Assembly (NCBI RefSeq): GCF_013348805.1
Contig: NZ_CP054690.1
Location: 2,666,001-2,730,000, forward strand
Reading direction: 5' to 3'
DNA length: 64,000 nt
Origin: Rhodococcus sp. W8901
Lineage (GTDB): Bacteria; Actinomycetota; Actinomycetes; Mycobacteriales; Mycobacteriaceae
Part shown: piece after piece, positions 42,301-51,814 of the stretch
Layout: each line of letters opens with the position of its first letter
Position numbering within the stretch: position 1 is the stretch's first letter
Program-made: the position numbers and the translations under genes
Notes under the pieces: model-generated
What the model was told of the DNA's origin: nothing
Database searches by the model: none
Seen by the model: only the letters and a program-made list of their open reading frames with translations

Positions 42301-44576
42301 CTGGGAGCATCGAAGTGACAACGAACGAGGTGCAGCACGTCATCGGCAGTTTCGCCGACGTCGCGCTGACGGACCCGCAGTTCCCGAAGCCGGCTGCACC
42401 CACCTCCGAGCAGACCGAGGCGCTCATCGAGAACCTCGCGACGGCGAACAACTACACCCCCGAGCAGGTGGTGTGGTCGACGCCCGAGGGCATCGACGTC
42501 AAGCCGGTCTACACCAAGGCCGACCGGGACGCCGCCGAGGCCGACGGCTACCCGCTGGGCAGCTACCCGGGTGCGGCCCCGTTCCTGCGCGGCCCCTACC
42601 CGACGATGTACGTCAACCAGCCGTGGACCATCCGCCAGTACGCCGGCTTCTCCACCGCCGCCGAGTCGAACGCGTTCTACCGCCGCAACCTCGCGTCCGG
42701 TCAGAAGGGCCTGTCGGTCGCTTTCGACCTCGCGACGCACCGCGGCTACGACTCCGATCACCCGCGCGTGCAGGGTGACGTCGGCATGGCCGGTGTGGCG
42801 ATCGACTCGATCCTCGACATGCGTCAGCTGTTCGACGGCATCGACCTGTCGCAGGTGTCGGTGTCGATGACCATGAACGGCGCGGTGCTGCCGATCCTGG
42901 CGCTGTACGTCGTGGCGGCCGAGGAGCAGGGTGTCGCTCCCGAGCAGCTGGCCGGAACCATTCAGAACGACATTCTGAAGGAGTTCATGGTCCGCAACAC
43001 CTACATCTACCCGCCGAAGCCGTCGATGCGGATCATCTCCGACATCTTCGCGTACACGTCGGCGAAGATGCCGAAGTTCAACTCGATCTCCATCTCGGGC
43101 TACCACATCCAGGAGGCCGGTGCGACCGCCGACCTGGAGCTGGCCTACACGCTCGCCGACGGCATCGAGTACATCCGCGCCGGTCTCGACGCGGGCATGG
43201 ACATCGACAAGTTCGCGCCGCGCCTGTCGTTCTTCTGGGCGATCGGCATGAACTTCTTCATGGAGGTCGCCAAGCTCCGCGCCGGGCGTCTGCTGTGGGC
43301 CGAGCTGGTCGAGAAGTTCGCTCCGAAGAACGCCAAGTCGTTGTCGCTGCGTACCCACTCGCAGACCTCCGGCTGGTCGCTCACCGCGCAGGACGTGTTC
43401 AACAACGTCGGCCGCACGTGTGTCGAGGCGATGGCCGCGACGCAGGGCCACACCCAGTCGCTCCACACCAACGCGCTCGACGAGGCGATCGCGCTGCCGA
43501 CCGACTTCTCGGCCCGCATCGCCCGCAACACGCAGCTGCTGATCCAGCAGGAGTCGAACACGGTCCGTCCGATCGACCCGTGGGGTGGCTCGCACTACGT
43601 CGAGTGGCTCACCAACGAACTCGCGAACCGGGCCCGCGCCCACATCGCCGAGGTCGAGGAGGCCGGCGGCATGGCGCAGGCCATCGGTGAGGGCATCCCG
43701 AAGCTCCGCATCGAGGAGGCCGCGGCCCGCACCCAGGCCCGCATCGACTCCGGCCGGCAGCCGCTGGTCGGCGTCAACAAGTACGTGCCGGACGAGCCGG
43801 ACAGCATCGAGGTCCTCAAGGTCGACAACACCAAGGTGCGTGCCGAGCAGATCGCCAAGCTGCAGCAGCTGCGCGCCGAGCGTGACGAGGCCGCCACCCA
43901 GGCGGCTCTCGCGGAGCTCACCCGCGCCGCGGCGTCCACCGAGGGCGGCATGGAGAACAACCTGCTCGCTCTCGCCATCGACGCCGCCCGCGCCAAGGCG
44001 ACCGGCGGCGAGATCTCCGACGCGCTCGAGAAGGTGTACGGGCGCCACCAGGCCGAGATCCGGACCATCAGCGGTGTGTACCGGGACGAGGCCGGAAAGG
44101 TGAGCAACATCTCGAACGCAATCGAACTGGTCGAGAAGTTCGCCGAGGACGAGGGACGTCGTCCCCGCATCCTCGTCGCGAAGATGGGCCAGGACGGCCA
44201 CGACCGCGGCCAGAAGGTCATCTCCACGGGCTTCGCCGACCTCGGCTTCGACGTCGACGTGGGACCGCTGTTCCAGACCCCCGAGGAGGTCGCCCAGCAG
44301 GCGGCCGACGCCGACGTCCACATCGTCGGTGTGTCCTCCCTCGCCGCCGGTCACCTCACGCTGGTGCCGGCGCTGCGGGAGGCCCTCGCTGCGGTGGGTC
44401 GCCCCGACATCATGGTCGTCGTCGGCGGCGTCATCCCGCCGGGCGACTTCGAGGAGCTGTACCAGGCCGGTGCCGCGGCGATCTTCCCGCCCGGCACGGT
44501 CCTGGCGGATGCGGCCATCGGTCTGTTGCAGAAGTTGTCGGAGCAGTTGGGACACGATCCGATTGCCGCCGACTAG
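42297..44576 (+). CDS. mutB: Methylmalonyl-CoA mutase large subunit
   Basis: 759-residue catalytic subunit that interconverts (R)-methylmalonyl-CoA and succinyl-CoA with adenosylcobalamin, in propionate and odd-chain catabolism. The barrel carries [36 protein letters not shown] and [13 protein letters not shown]. The B12 domain has [12 protein letters not shown] (His ligand to cobalt), [12 protein letters not shown] and [15 protein letters not shown] at 42297 overlaps the mutA stop; a GTG at 42315 is possible. Its 3' end overlaps meaB. Confidence 0.97.
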   Translation: MTGSIEVTTNEVQHVIGSFADVALTDPQFPKPAAPTSEQTEALIENLATANNYTPEQVVWSTPEGIDVKPVYTKADRDAAEADGYPLGSYPGAAPFLRGPYPTMYVNQPWTIRQYAGFSTAAESNAFYRRNLASGQKGLSVAFDLATHRGYDSDHPRVQGDVGMAGVAIDSILDMRQLFDGIDLSQVSVSMTMNGAVLPILALYVVAAEEQGVAPEQLAGTIQNDILKEFMVRNTYIYPPKPSMRIISDIFAYTSAKMPKFNSISISGYHIQEAGATADLELAYTLADGIEYIRAGLDAGMDIDKFAPRLSFFWAIGMNFFMEVAKLRAGRLLWAELVEKFAPKNAKSLSLRTHSQTSGWSLTAQDVFNNVGRTCVEAMAATQGHTQSLHTNALDEAIALPTDFSARIARNTQLLIQQESNTVRPIDPWGGSHYVEWLTNELANRARAHIAEVEEAGGMAQAIGEGIPKLRIEEAAARTQARIDSGRQPLVGVNKYVPDEPDSIEVLKVDNTKVRAEQIAKLQQLRAERDEAATQAALAELTRAAASTEGGMENNLLALAIDAARAKATGGEISDALEKVYGRHQAEIRTISGVYRDEAGKVSNISNAIELVEKFAEDEGRRPRILVAKMGQDGHDRGQKVISTGFADLGFDVDVGPLFQTPEEVAQQAADADVHIVGVSSLAAGHLTLVPALREALAAVGRPDIMVVVGGVIPPGDFEELYQAGAAAIFPPGTVLADAAIGLLQKLSEQLGHDPIAAD

Positions 44577-45564
44577 CCGTCCGCCGCTCGATCTGGCTGC
44601 GCTCGGTGACGCGGTCCTGGAGGGCCGGCGAAGTGATGTGTCCAAGGCCATCACCCTCGTCGAGTCCACCCGGGCCGATCACCGGGAGCAGGCGCAGCAG
44701 TTGCTGCTGGGCCTGCTCCCGCACGCCGGAAGCGCGATCCGGGTAGGCATCACGGGTGTTCCCGGTGTCGGCAAGTCGACGACCATCGAAGCGCTCGGGA
44801 TGCACCTGATCTCGTTGGGGCACAAGGTCGCCGTCCTCGCGGTCGACCCGTCCTCGACGCGCACCGGCGGCTCGATCCTCGGCGACAAGACCCGGATGCA
44901 GAACCTGTCGGTGGAGCCGAACGCGTTCATCCGGCCGTCCCCGACATCGGGCACCCTCGGCGGTGTCGCGAAGGCGACCCGCGAGACGATGGTTCTGCTC
45001 GAGGCGGCCGGCTACGACGTGATTCTCGTCGAGACGGTCGGTGTCGGGCAGTCGGAGGTGACGGTCGCGAACATGGTCGACACGTTCACGTTCCTCACCC
45101 TCGCCCGGACCGGTGACCAGTTGCAGGGCATCAAGAAGGGTGTCCTCGAGCTCGCCGACATCGTCACCGTCAACAAGGCCGACGGCAAGCACGAGACCGA
45201 GGCGCGGGTCGCGGCTCGCGAACTGGCCGGTGCACTCCGGTTGATCTATCCGCACGACGCGTTGTGGAAGCCGCCGGTGCTGACGATGAGTGCGCTCGAG
45301 AACATCGGCGTCGACAAGTTCTGGGACGAGGTGCTCCGGCACCGCCAGGTGCTCGGCGACGCCGGTGAACTCGAGCGTAAGCGGCATCAGCAGCAGGTGG
45401 ACTGGACGTGGTCGATGGTGCACGACCAGCTGTTGCGCCGACTCGACTCGAACGCGCGGGTGAAGAAGATTCGTGGCGACGTCGAGGACCAGGTTCGTGA
45501 GGGGTCGCTCACCGCGGCTCTCGCTGCGCACCGGATCCTCGAGGCATTCGACGGCGCCGAGTAA
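44563..45564 (+). CDS. meaB: MeaB/ArgK GTPase chaperone of methylmalonyl-CoA mutase
   Basis: 333 residues. G1 [15 protein letters not shown]3-like [10 protein letters not shown]4 NKADG; the C-terminal dimerisation arm ends in [12 protein letters not shown]. MeaB loads and protects the cobalamin of mutase. TTG at 44563 lies 14 bp inside mutB, giving a length equal to Rv1496; no other in-frame start precedes the conserved helix. A strong bidirectional hairpin follows the stop. Confidence 0.92.
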   Translation: MPPTSRPPLDLAALGDAVLEGRRSDVSKAITLVESTRADHREQAQQLLLGLLPHAGSAIRVGITGVPGVGKSTTIEALGMHLISLGHKVAVLAVDPSSTRTGGSILGDKTRMQNLSVEPNAFIRPSPTSGTLGGVAKATRETMVLLEAAGYDVILVETVGVGQSEVTVANMVDTFTFLTLARTGDQLQGIKKGVLELADIVTVNKADGKHETEARVAARELAGALRLIYPHDALWKPPVLTMSALENIGVDKFWDEVLRHRQVLGDAGELERKRHQQQVDWTWSMVHDQLLRRLDSNARVKKIRGDVEDQVREGSLTAALAAHRILEAFDGAE

Positions 45565-45585
45565 CGCTGTCCCGCAGTCGGAACC

Positions 45586-45630
45586 ACGACGAGGGCTCCA
45601 CACCGTCCGACGGTGTGGAGCCCTCGTCGT
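45586..45630. terminator. 22-bp perfect hairpin after meaB
   Basis: Arms 45586-45607 and 45609-45630 are perfect complements; the core reads CACACCGTC C GACGGTGTG. It sits 21 bp after meaB and 7 bp before the end of the convergent VOC gene, so it can stop transcription from both sides. T-rich TTTCCGTCT follows on the plus strand. Confidence 0.85.
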
Positions 45631-45637
45631 TTCCGTC

Positions 45638-46075
45638 TCACATGTCGGTGGTCAGCCGTACCCGTCCCTCGGAATCGATACTCCAGCCAGGGTTGTGGCA
45701 GATCTCCCAGATCACGCCGTTGGGGTCGGCGAAGTGTCCGTGATAGCCGCCGAACGCCGCGCGCTGCGGGTGTTTGATCAACGACGCTCCCGCGCGGACC
45801 GCCGCGGCGACCAGCGCATCGACCGCTTCCGGTCCGGCGACGTTGTGCGAGAACGTGATCCCCGATGTGGCGACGTGGGTACCGGGCCGGCCGATGTCCT
45901 CACGGAACTTCTCCGCGTCGAACAGTCCCAGGACCATCCCCGGCGCGGTCTGGAAGAAGATGATCTCCCCAGGCACGTCCAACAGCGGTTCCCACCCGAG
46001 TCCGCCGCAGTAGAACGCGCGCGCCGCGTCGAGGTCGGGCGTCGCGAGGGTGACGAAGTGGATGTGTTGTTCCAT
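45638..46075 (-). CDS. VOC (glyoxalase/dioxygenase-fold) family protein
   Basis: 145 residues. Two beta-alpha-beta-beta-beta units: EQHIHFVTLATPDLDAARAFY with metal-ligand candidate His, and GGYHGHFADPNGVIWEICHNPGW with the second His and Glu. The fold binds a divalent metal. The enzyme class (glyoxalase, dioxygenase, resistance) is not evident. ATG at 46075 is preferred to the frame's first ATG at 46132 because VOC domains begin there. Confidence 0.85.
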   Translation of the reverse strand: MEQHIHFVTLATPDLDAARAFYCGGLGWEPLLDVPGEIIFFQTAPGMVLGLFDAEKFREDIGRPGTHVATSGITFSHNVAGPEAVDALVAAAVRAGASLIKHPQRAAFGGYHGHFADPNGVIWEICHNPGWSIDSEGRVRLTTDM

Positions 46076-46110
46076 GTCCCGGAGTGTCGCACCGATACGT
46101 GTGATCCGCA

Positions 46111-46145
46111 CGGGCCCCGCATCGCCGATCACGATGCGGGGCCCG
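46111..46145 (-). terminator. 14-bp hairpin after the ScbR-like gene
   Basis: CGGGCCCCGCATCG and its complement enclose CCGATCA, 18 bp beyond the stop of the regulator at 46164 and 36 bp before the VOC start. It separates the two transcripts. Confidence 0.65.
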
Positions 46146-46163
46146 GGCGGTGTGTGAATTGAT

Positions 46164-46844
46164 TCAGACGTCGACGGACGGATCCGCTGTTGCCGTGACT
46201 GCTTCGGCCGGGGGTGTCCACCGCGCGACGCGGACCTCGGCGAGTTCGGCCGCGTCCTGGGTGGTCGCGATGCTCGGCAGCAGGTATCCCCACATCTCGT
46301 CGATGCGTTGCTCGATGTCTCTGCGGCGTGCCAGGACCTGGGATACGAGTTGGACGCCGGTGAACGACCCGATCATGAAGCGGGCCAGCGTGGGAGGATC
46401 GACGGTCCCGCGGATCTCACCCCGGGCGATGCCCGACTCGATGAGTTTCTGCGCGCTCGCGATCCAATCGATGTATGGCTGGGCCGGGGCGTCCGCAGTT
46501 CCGCTGAACTCGAGTGTCAGCCGCGTGCCCGCGCGGACGATCGGATCGTGCACTATCTGCCGGGCCATCTCGTGACACAGCATCACGAGTTGTCGCAGTG
46601 AGCCCGCACCGGTGTTTGCGATCGCATCGACCGTGTCGATCGACGTTCGATGGTGCTCCTCTATGACGACCCTCGCGAGTTCGTCCTTGGACCGGAAGTG
46701 GAAGTAGAGCGCACCCTTGGTGGTTCCCGCCCCGTCGACGATGTCGCCGAGGCTCGCTCCTTCGAATCCTGACTGCTCGAACATTCGAGCCGCTCCGGTG
46801 ATGATCTGTTGCCGTGTTGCCACAGCGCGTGCCTGTCTTACCAC
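46164..46844 (-). CDS. TetR regulator, ScbR/ArpA-like (autoregulator receptor family)
   Basis: 226 residues. The N-terminus RQARAVATRQQIITGAARMFEQSGFEGASLGDIVDGAGTTKGALYFHFRSK, written here for its parts RQARAVATR, GASLGDIV and TTKGALYFHF, closely follows the gamma-butyrolactone receptor group of Streptomyces rather than ordinary TetR. The ligand-binding half contains CHEMARQIVHDPIV and RLTLEF, as in ScbR-like proteins. GTG at 46844 is used; no synthase (AfsA/ScbA) gene is in the window. It is downstream of the nucleoside hydrolase on the same strand with 98 bp between. Confidence 0.8.
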   Translation of the reverse strand: MVRQARAVATRQQIITGAARMFEQSGFEGASLGDIVDGAGTTKGALYFHFRSKDELARVVIEEHHRTSIDTVDAIANTGAGSLRQLVMLCHEMARQIVHDPIVRAGTRLTLEFSGTADAPAQPYIDWIASAQKLIESGIARGEIRGTVDPPTLARFMIGSFTGVQLVSQVLARRRDIEQRIDEMWGYLLPSIATTQDAAELAEVRVARWTPPAEAVTATADPSVDV

Positions 46845-46942
46845 GTGAACCGCCTTTTCCCGACTTGACGATCCGGTCGAGCGCACGGTCGCTGTGCGGA
46901 CTGGACGCTCTTCCAGATCGACGAAACCGTACCAGTGTCGAG

Positions 46943-48001
46943 CTACCGGTCGGTTCGGTTCCCCGGGGGTGTCACGGTGCGTGCGAAGGCGGCGAGACGG
47001 AGGATCAAGTCGTCGAGAAATGCGTCCGCGTCGGTTTCCCAGGTGATCGCCGCGTTGGGAGACCTTCCCCACAATCCGTGCCAGTCGGCGACGGTCTGCC
47101 CGCGGGTGATCCGCCCCTCGGTTTCCACGTCCACCGTGGCGGCGCGATAGCGGGCGATCGTGGGATCGAGCGCGACGGCGGCGGCGAACGGATCGTGCAT
47201 GTGCGCGATGAAACCCTGTCCGTGGTCGCGGTGGAACTGGAAGTAGAAGCGCACCGCGTCAGACAGGTGTCGCACGATCGGATTCGACGTCGTGGACCGG
47301 GCGTCCGGGGCGTCGTCGGAGCCGATGAGCTCGACCGGTGTGCTGTCGGCGAGCTCGGCCAGCCGACGCAGATGGTCGGGGCGTAGCTCGATCCGCTCGG
47401 TGACGTCGAGGCCGCAGACGATCGGGGCACGGTCCTCGGGCACCGACGAGAACGCCGCGAAGACCTCGGCGGCCGCCTCGGGGTCGACCGAGATGTTCCA
47501 CTCCGCGACCGGCGTGGTGTTGCCCGGGTGCTGGAAGGCCCCACCCATCACGACCAGCCGCCGGAGCCGCTGGGGGAGTTCGGGATCGGCGCGGATCGCG
47601 AGCGCCAGATTGGTGAGGGGACCGGTCACGAGCCCGACCAGTTCGCCGGGATTCTCGCGGGTGAGTTCGATCCACGCCTGCGCGGCGGAACGCTCGGACA
47701 GGGCCCGAGTGGACGGCGGCAGGACCGCGTACCCGATGCCCTGCGGGCCGTGGGTGTCCTCGGTGGTGCGCAGCGGGATCTTCAGGGGGCCGTTGGCGCC
47801 GACCGCGACCTCGATGTCGGGGCGCCCGCACAGGTCCAGCCACGCCAGGTTGTTGGCCGCGACCTGCGCGGTCGGGACATTGCCGGCGGTCGACAGGACC
47901 GCGACGATGTCGGCGTCCTCCCGTGCCAGCAGATAGAGCAGCGCGACCGAGTCGTCGATCCCGGTGTCGACGTCGACGATCAGTCGGGTCGGCGGGGTCA
48001 T
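46943..48001 (-). CDS. Nucleoside hydrolase (IunH-like)
   Basis: 352 residues. The calcium-binding DVDTGIDDSVALLY opens the protein, VVMGGAFQHPGNTTPVAEWNISVDPEAA carries the ribose-binding Asn/Glu, and HMHDPFAAAVALDP has the catalytic His and last Asp ligand. Splits N-ribosides to base and ribose. ATG at 48001 overlaps the stop of a small upstream ORF. Complete by length. Confidence 0.92.
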   Translation of the reverse strand: MTPPTRLIVDVDTGIDDSVALLYLLAREDADIVAVLSTAGNVPTAQVAANNLAWLDLCGRPDIEVAVGANGPLKIPLRTTEDTHGPQGIGYAVLPPSTRALSERSAAQAWIELTRENPGELVGLVTGPLTNLALAIRADPELPQRLRRLVVMGGAFQHPGNTTPVAEWNISVDPEAAAEVFAAFSSVPEDRAPIVCGLDVTERIELRPDHLRRLAELADSTPVELIGSDDAPDARSTTSNPIVRHLSDAVRFYFQFHRDHGQGFIAHMHDPFAAAVALDPTIARYRAATVDVETEGRITRGQTVADWHGLWGRSPNAAITWETDADAFLDDLILRLAAFARTVTPPGNRTDR

Positions 48002-48132
48002 CGCGAACCGGCCGTGACGGTTTCCCGGTGATGGACCGGGAAATTGACGGATCGGGCGATGAAGCAGTTCTCGGGGGCGACCACATGATCGCCTGTCCAG
48101 GTCACGTCGAGGACGTAGCTGTGTATGGTCAC
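47998..48132 (-). CDS. Small 44-residue ORF coupled to the nucleoside hydrolase
   Basis: GTG at 48132 reads MTIHSYVLDVTWTGDHVVAP, continuing through ENCFIARSVNFPVHHRETV to TAGSR. The stop overlaps the hydrolase ATG (ATGA). The amino-acid mix is protein-like and it is too short for usual ORF cut-offs. No family is recognised. It could be a leader peptide that couples translation, or a small protein in its own right. Confidence 0.5.
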   Translation of the reverse strand: MTIHSYVLDVTWTGDHVVAPENCFIARSVNFPVHHRETVTAGSR

Positions 48133-48197
48133 GTCCCCATTCTCGCGGAATCCGGTTGGATGCGAGACAAACTCGTGTCCGGCCGGATGCGGCCGCC

Positions 48198-48203
48198 TAG
48201 CAT
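48198..48203 (+). promoter_or_regulatory. Candidate leaderless -10 box for the YhhN gene
   Basis: TAGCAT ends 6 nt before the GTG at 48210. Confidence 0.45.
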
Positions 48204-48209
48204 GACGGC

Positions 48210-48929
48210 GTGATTCCTCGGCAGCGTGCGGTGCGGTTCGTGTGGGTGGTATTCGGGTTGCTGGCGATCGTGCACCTGTCGGCGCAATTGGTCGACCGGG
48301 AGCGGGTCGCAGACGTCACCCAGTGGTTCCTGATGCCGGTGCTGGCGGGAGCGTTGTGGCTCGGGACGGGCGGGTCTGCCGCCCCCGGACGCAGTCGACT
48401 GGTCGTGCTGACCCTCGTCGCGCTGGGCTTCTCGTGGCTGGGCGACACCGCTCCCGATCTCGCCGACGGCGACCTCTCGTTCCTGCTGATGGTCGGATTC
48501 TTCCTGCTGGCACAGGTGGCCTACATCGCGGCGTTCGCGCCGTACGGGCGCGCGGAGGTGTGGGGTCGTCGCCGCTGGTCGACCGTCGGGTACCTCGTCG
48601 CGGTCGGGTTCCTGGTCCTGGCGTGCGCGCCCGGCGCCGGCCCGCTGCTGGTGCCGGCCCTGCTCTACGGCTCCGCGCTCGGTGCGATGGCCATCCTCGC
48701 TGCGGGGGTGAACCGGTTGGTCGCGGTCGGCGGCGCACTGTTCCTGGTGTCTGACGGCATGATCGCGCTGGGCGCGTTCGCGGACTGGTTTTCTCCGCCG
48801 GTCGAGGGGTTCTGGGTGATGCTCACCTACATCGCCGCGCAGGTGCTGATCGTGCTCGGCGTGCAGGCGGCGGACCGCGATCACCAGCGCGGTTCGTCGG
48901 CACCCCACGTTCTCGCCGGGAACGGGTAG
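48210..48929 (+). CDS. YhhN family protein (lysoplasmalogenase-like)
   Basis: 239 residues with about seven to eight hydrophobic segments (FVWVVFGLLAIVHLSAQ, LVVLTLVALGFSWLGDTAPDL, FLLMVGFFLLAQVAYIAAF, GALFLVSDGMIALGAFADW). GDTAPDL and FLVSDGMIA are the conserved acid-containing motifs of the YhhN/TMEM86 family, some of which hydrolyse lysoplasmalogen vinyl ethers. Whether that is the activity here is unknown. Its last 49 bp overlap the convergent CoA-transferase gene. Confidence 0.85.
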   Translation: MIPRQRAVRFVWVVFGLLAIVHLSAQLVDRERVADVTQWFLMPVLAGALWLGTGGSAAPGRSRLVVLTLVALGFSWLGDTAPDLADGDLSFLLMVGFFLLAQVAYIAAFAPYGRAEVWGRRRWSTVGYLVAVGFLVLACAPGAGPLLVPALLYGSALGAMAILAAGVNRLVAVGGALFLVSDGMIALGAFADWFSPPVEGFWVMLTYIAAQVLIVLGVQAADRDHQRGSSAPHVLAGNG

Positions 48930-50143
48930 TCGTCGAACCCGGCAAGGACCGGTCGTGCCGTGGTGATTCCGCCGTGGCTCACGACCGTGTCCGGTCCGGG
49001 AAGTTGGGCGGCCCGAGCGGCCTCCCGGCGTCCGGGGGCGTCGAGCAGCGATGAGGCGGTGCGCGCGAGGGAGACGTCGATGTCCCGTCCCGCGCCGTCG
49101 GCGAGGCGCCCGGTCAGGGCGTCGAGGACACCGGCGGCGAGCAGATACCCCGACGCGTGGTCGAGCACCTGCGCGGGCAGCGGGCCCGGTCGGCCGTCGC
49201 CCTCGATCAACGCGATGCCCGACGCTGCCTGGACGATGCTGTCGAATCCGCGACGCCCCGCCCACGGCCCGGCGTGCCCCCACGCGCAGACGCGGCCCCG
49301 GACCAGGCCCGGACGAACCTCCGAGAGGTCCCCGACGAGCGCCTCGATGGCGCCCGGCCGGTAACCGGTGAGCAGCACGTCTGCGCCCGACACCAGATCC
49401 CGAAAGGTTGCGAGCCCCTGAGGATTCCGCAGGTCGAGCAGCGCCGAGCGCTTCCCCTGCCCGTTCTCGAGATGCTGCCATTCGATCTCCGGCAGCTGCG
49501 GCGGATCGATCCGGAGGACGTCGGCGCCGAGCAGGGCCAGCGAGCGCGAGGCCACCGGGCCTGCGATGACGCGGGTCAGGTCGAGGACCCGGACCCCAGA
49601 CAGCGGGGCGGACGGCGTTGCAGTCGGGGCGGCCGGGCCGTGATCGCGGCGGACTCGGACGCCCACCATATCGCCCGCGGCGGCGGCGATTCCGGGCTCC
49701 GACGACGCCCACTCCCGTTCGCTGCGCACGCGCACCGCGATCGCGCCGGCGGCCGCAGCGGTGTCCTCGATGTCGGTGGCCGACAGCTCCGCGACCCGGC
49801 GGGCGAAGCTCGCGCGAGTGGTGTCGTCCGGCAGTGCCAGCGCCGTGAGCAGGCGCGCCCGGTGATGCGGATAATTCGCGTGCGTGCGGACCCAGCCGTC
49901 GGCGGTCGCGAAGAATCCTGACAACTCGGCGAACCCCTCCACCGGCTGCCCGTCGCGGCGAAACATCCTGTCCCCGGAGAACGACGCTGCGATCCGGTCC
50001 GGAGCGGGTCGGTACGGCGACACCGGGAGCCCGACTGCGGCCCTCAGTCCGTCGGCCGCGGCGGCGAACCGGGACACCGCCAGGTGCGCCAGGTCGAGCG
50101 CGGGCAGCCGTGCGGACAGATACTCGTCCGAGTGGGTGGTCAC
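48881..50143 (-). CDS. CoA-transferase family III (CaiB/BaiF-like)
   Basis: 420 residues. Characteristic blocks: LSGVRVLDLTRVIAGPVASRSLALLGADVLRI, LLDLRNPQGLATFRDLVSGADVLL, RGFDSIVQAASGIA and HASGYLLAAGVLDAL. An N-terminal extension of about 180 residues carries half of a second CaiB fold (PYRPAPDRIAASFSGDRMFR, FFATADGWVRTHANYPHHR), so the protein looks like a double-domain or rearranged member. The catalytic Asp expected after GADVL is not clearly identified. Substrate unknown. Confidence 0.82.
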   Translation of the reverse strand: MTTHSDEYLSARLPALDLAHLAVSRFAAAADGLRAAVGLPVSPYRPAPDRIAASFSGDRMFRRDGQPVEGFAELSGFFATADGWVRTHANYPHHRARLLTALALPDDTTRASFARRVAELSATDIEDTAAAAGAIAVRVRSEREWASSEPGIAAAAGDMVGVRVRRDHGPAAPTATPSAPLSGVRVLDLTRVIAGPVASRSLALLGADVLRIDPPQLPEIEWQHLENGQGKRSALLDLRNPQGLATFRDLVSGADVLLTGYRPGAIEALVGDLSEVRPGLVRGRVCAWGHAGPWAGRRGFDSIVQAASGIALIEGDGRPGPLPAQVLDHASGYLLAAGVLDALTGRLADGAGRDIDVSLARTASSLLDAPGRREAARAAQLPGPDTVVSHGGITTARPVLAGFDDYPFPARTWGADEPRW

Positions 50144-50313
50144 TGTCGCGAGCGTACGGTCCGTGCCGAGCGTCGGCGCTGCGACCCGCGGCGCCGTCTC
50201 CCGGCAGCGGCGACTCCTGAGCCGCGTCCCAAGATTGCGGACCGTAGTTGTCCGTAATTGCTCGTAGCGTGGTTCTCATCGAGCTTCACCGACACGACCG
50301 AAGGGCGACAGAC

Positions 50314-50856
50314 ATGACCGGGAACTCCACGACCCCCACCGCCGGCGAGAAGGCCGACATCCTCGCGATGCTTGCGGACCAGCGCAACAGTCTGCTCATC
50401 ACCGTCCGCGGCATCGACGACGAACAGGCCCGGGCGCGCAGCACTGTCAGCGATCTGACGCTCGGGGGCCTGATCAAGCACGTCTCGCGGATGGAGCGGA
50501 ACTGGGTCCGGAACATCGTCGAACGGGACGAGACCGCGGAGTTCGACATGGAGGTCGCGATGGAGACATATTTCATGGCCGAGGGCGAGTCGATCTCCGG
50601 GTTGCTCGCCGAGTACCGGGCGGCGGTGGAGGAGACCGAGCGGGTGGTTGCGTCGCTCGACGACCTCGATCTGCAGGTGCCGTTGCCCACCGCTCCGTGG
50701 GCGCCGGAACGTCAGTGGTGGAGTGCCCGCCGCGTGCTGCTGCACATCCTGCGCGAGACCGCCCACCATTCGGGTCACGCGGACATCATCCGCGAGGCCC
50801 TCGACGGGGCGAACACCACGATGCAGATGGGGGCGGACGCCGGTATGGAGTTCTGA
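50314..50856 (+). CDS. DinB superfamily protein (DUF664)
   Basis: 180 residues, four-helix DinB fold. Metal-binding His residues appear in GGLIKHVSRMERNWVR and LLHILRETAHHSGHADIIREAL, a DUF664 signature. Such proteins are thiol-dependent transferases in some cases. ATG at 50314 with AAGGG upstream. It is followed at 79 bp by a class II amidotransferase gene. Confidence 0.85.
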   Translation: MTGNSTTPTAGEKADILAMLADQRNSLLITVRGIDDEQARARSTVSDLTLGGLIKHVSRMERNWVRNIVERDETAEFDMEVAMETYFMAEGESISGLLAEYRAAVEETERVVASLDDLDLQVPLPTAPWAPERQWWSARRVLLHILRETAHHSGHADIIREALDGANTTMQMGADAGMEF

Positions 50857-50935
50857 CGGGAGAACGGGCACGCCGCGCGGGTGTGCCCGTTCATACTGGT
50901 CGAAACCCGGCCTCGAGACGAGGAGGACGACGGCC

Positions 50936-51811
50936 ATGTGTCGACTGTTCGGACTGTCCGCGGCCCCACACCGCGTCATCGCCACCTTCTGGCTGCTCGA
51001 CGCCGAGGACAGCCTCGCGGAGCAGAGCAGGCGCATGCCGGACGGTACCGGCCTCGGCACGTTCACCGCGGACGGTTTGCCTCGCGTCGAGAAGCAACCC
51101 CTCGCGGCGTACCGGGACCGGCAGTTCGCGCGCGAGGCGAGGGAGCGCGAGTCGGAGACGTTCGTCGCGCACGTGCGGTACGCCACGACCGGAGAGAACG
51201 ACGCCGTCAACACGCACCCGTTCGAGCAGCAGGGACGACTGTTCGCGCACAACGGGGTGATCGAGGACCTGACCGAGCTCGAGGCCGAACTCGGTGACTA
51301 CCGCGATCTCGTCAGGGGCGAGACCGACTCGGAGCGGTTCTTCGCGCTGATCACCCGGCGCATCGACGAGAACGGCGGTGACGTCGCGGCCGGCATCGCG
51401 GCGGCGACCGGGTGGATCGCCGACAACCTCCGGATGCTCGCGCTGAACTTCGTGCTCGCGACTGCGGACGAGTTGTGGGCGTTCCGGTACCCGGATGCGC
51501 ACGACCTGCTGGTCCTGCGGCGCCGACCCGGCGGGTCCAGCGGGCGCCGACACCTCGAACAGGCCAGCACGGCCGGCACCGTCCGCGCCCGGTCCGGGGC
51601 CCTCGCGTCGCTGCCCGCGGTGGTGGTCGCCACCGAGCAGATGGACGAGGATCCGGACTGGGAGTCGCTGTGTCCGGGCGAGTTGCTTCACGTGGCGGCG
51701 GATCAGACGGTGACCAGGACCATGGTGCTCGACAGGCCGCCGCGACACCGGCTGGCCCTGTCGGACCTCACGGGCCGTGCGGCCGCGGCTCAGGCGCCGA
51801 GCGGCCCCTGA
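50936..51811 (+). CDS. Class II glutamine amidotransferase (stand-alone)
   Basis: 291 residues. After the initiator Met, Cys2 (MCRLFGLSA) is the N-terminal nucleophile. HVRYATTGENDAVNTHPFEQQGRLFAHNGVIED contains the glutamine-binding Arg and Asn-Gly oxyanion residues of the Ntn fold; that stretch is described, not listed in full, elsewhere. No synthetase domain follows, so it is like YafJ or EgtC. ATG at 50936 with GAGGAGGA upstream. Role unknown. Confidence 0.88.
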   Translation: MCRLFGLSAAPHRVIATFWLLDAEDSLAEQSRRMPDGTGLGTFTADGLPRVEKQPLAAYRDRQFAREARERESETFVAHVRYATTGENDAVNTHPFEQQGRLFAHNGVIEDLTELEAELGDYRDLVRGETDSERFFALITRRIDENGGDVAAGIAAATGWIADNLRMLALNFVLATADELWAFRYPDAHDLLVLRRRPGGSSGRRHLEQASTAGTVRARSGALASLPAVVVATEQMDEDPDWESLCPGELLHVAADQTVTRTMVLDRPPRHRLALSDLTGRAAAAQAPSGP

Positions 51812-51814
51812 GCC

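Noticed and set aside
42210-44669. 819-codon minus-strand open frame over mutB
   Set aside because: Antisense shadow of a conserved gene, rich in Arg/Leu/Val/Asp, as expected from high third-position GC.
45586-45630. Insertion-sequence end or attachment site at the long inverted repeat
   Set aside because: The repeat has almost no spacer, follows a gene stop and behaves as a terminator; no transposase or flanking duplication is seen.
46924-46955. Autoregulatory element (AACCG/CGGTT repeat) upstream of the ScbR-like gene
   Set aside because: Only five-base arms are matched with a long spacer, not enough for a butyrolactone receptor box, and it lies about 80 bp before the gene.
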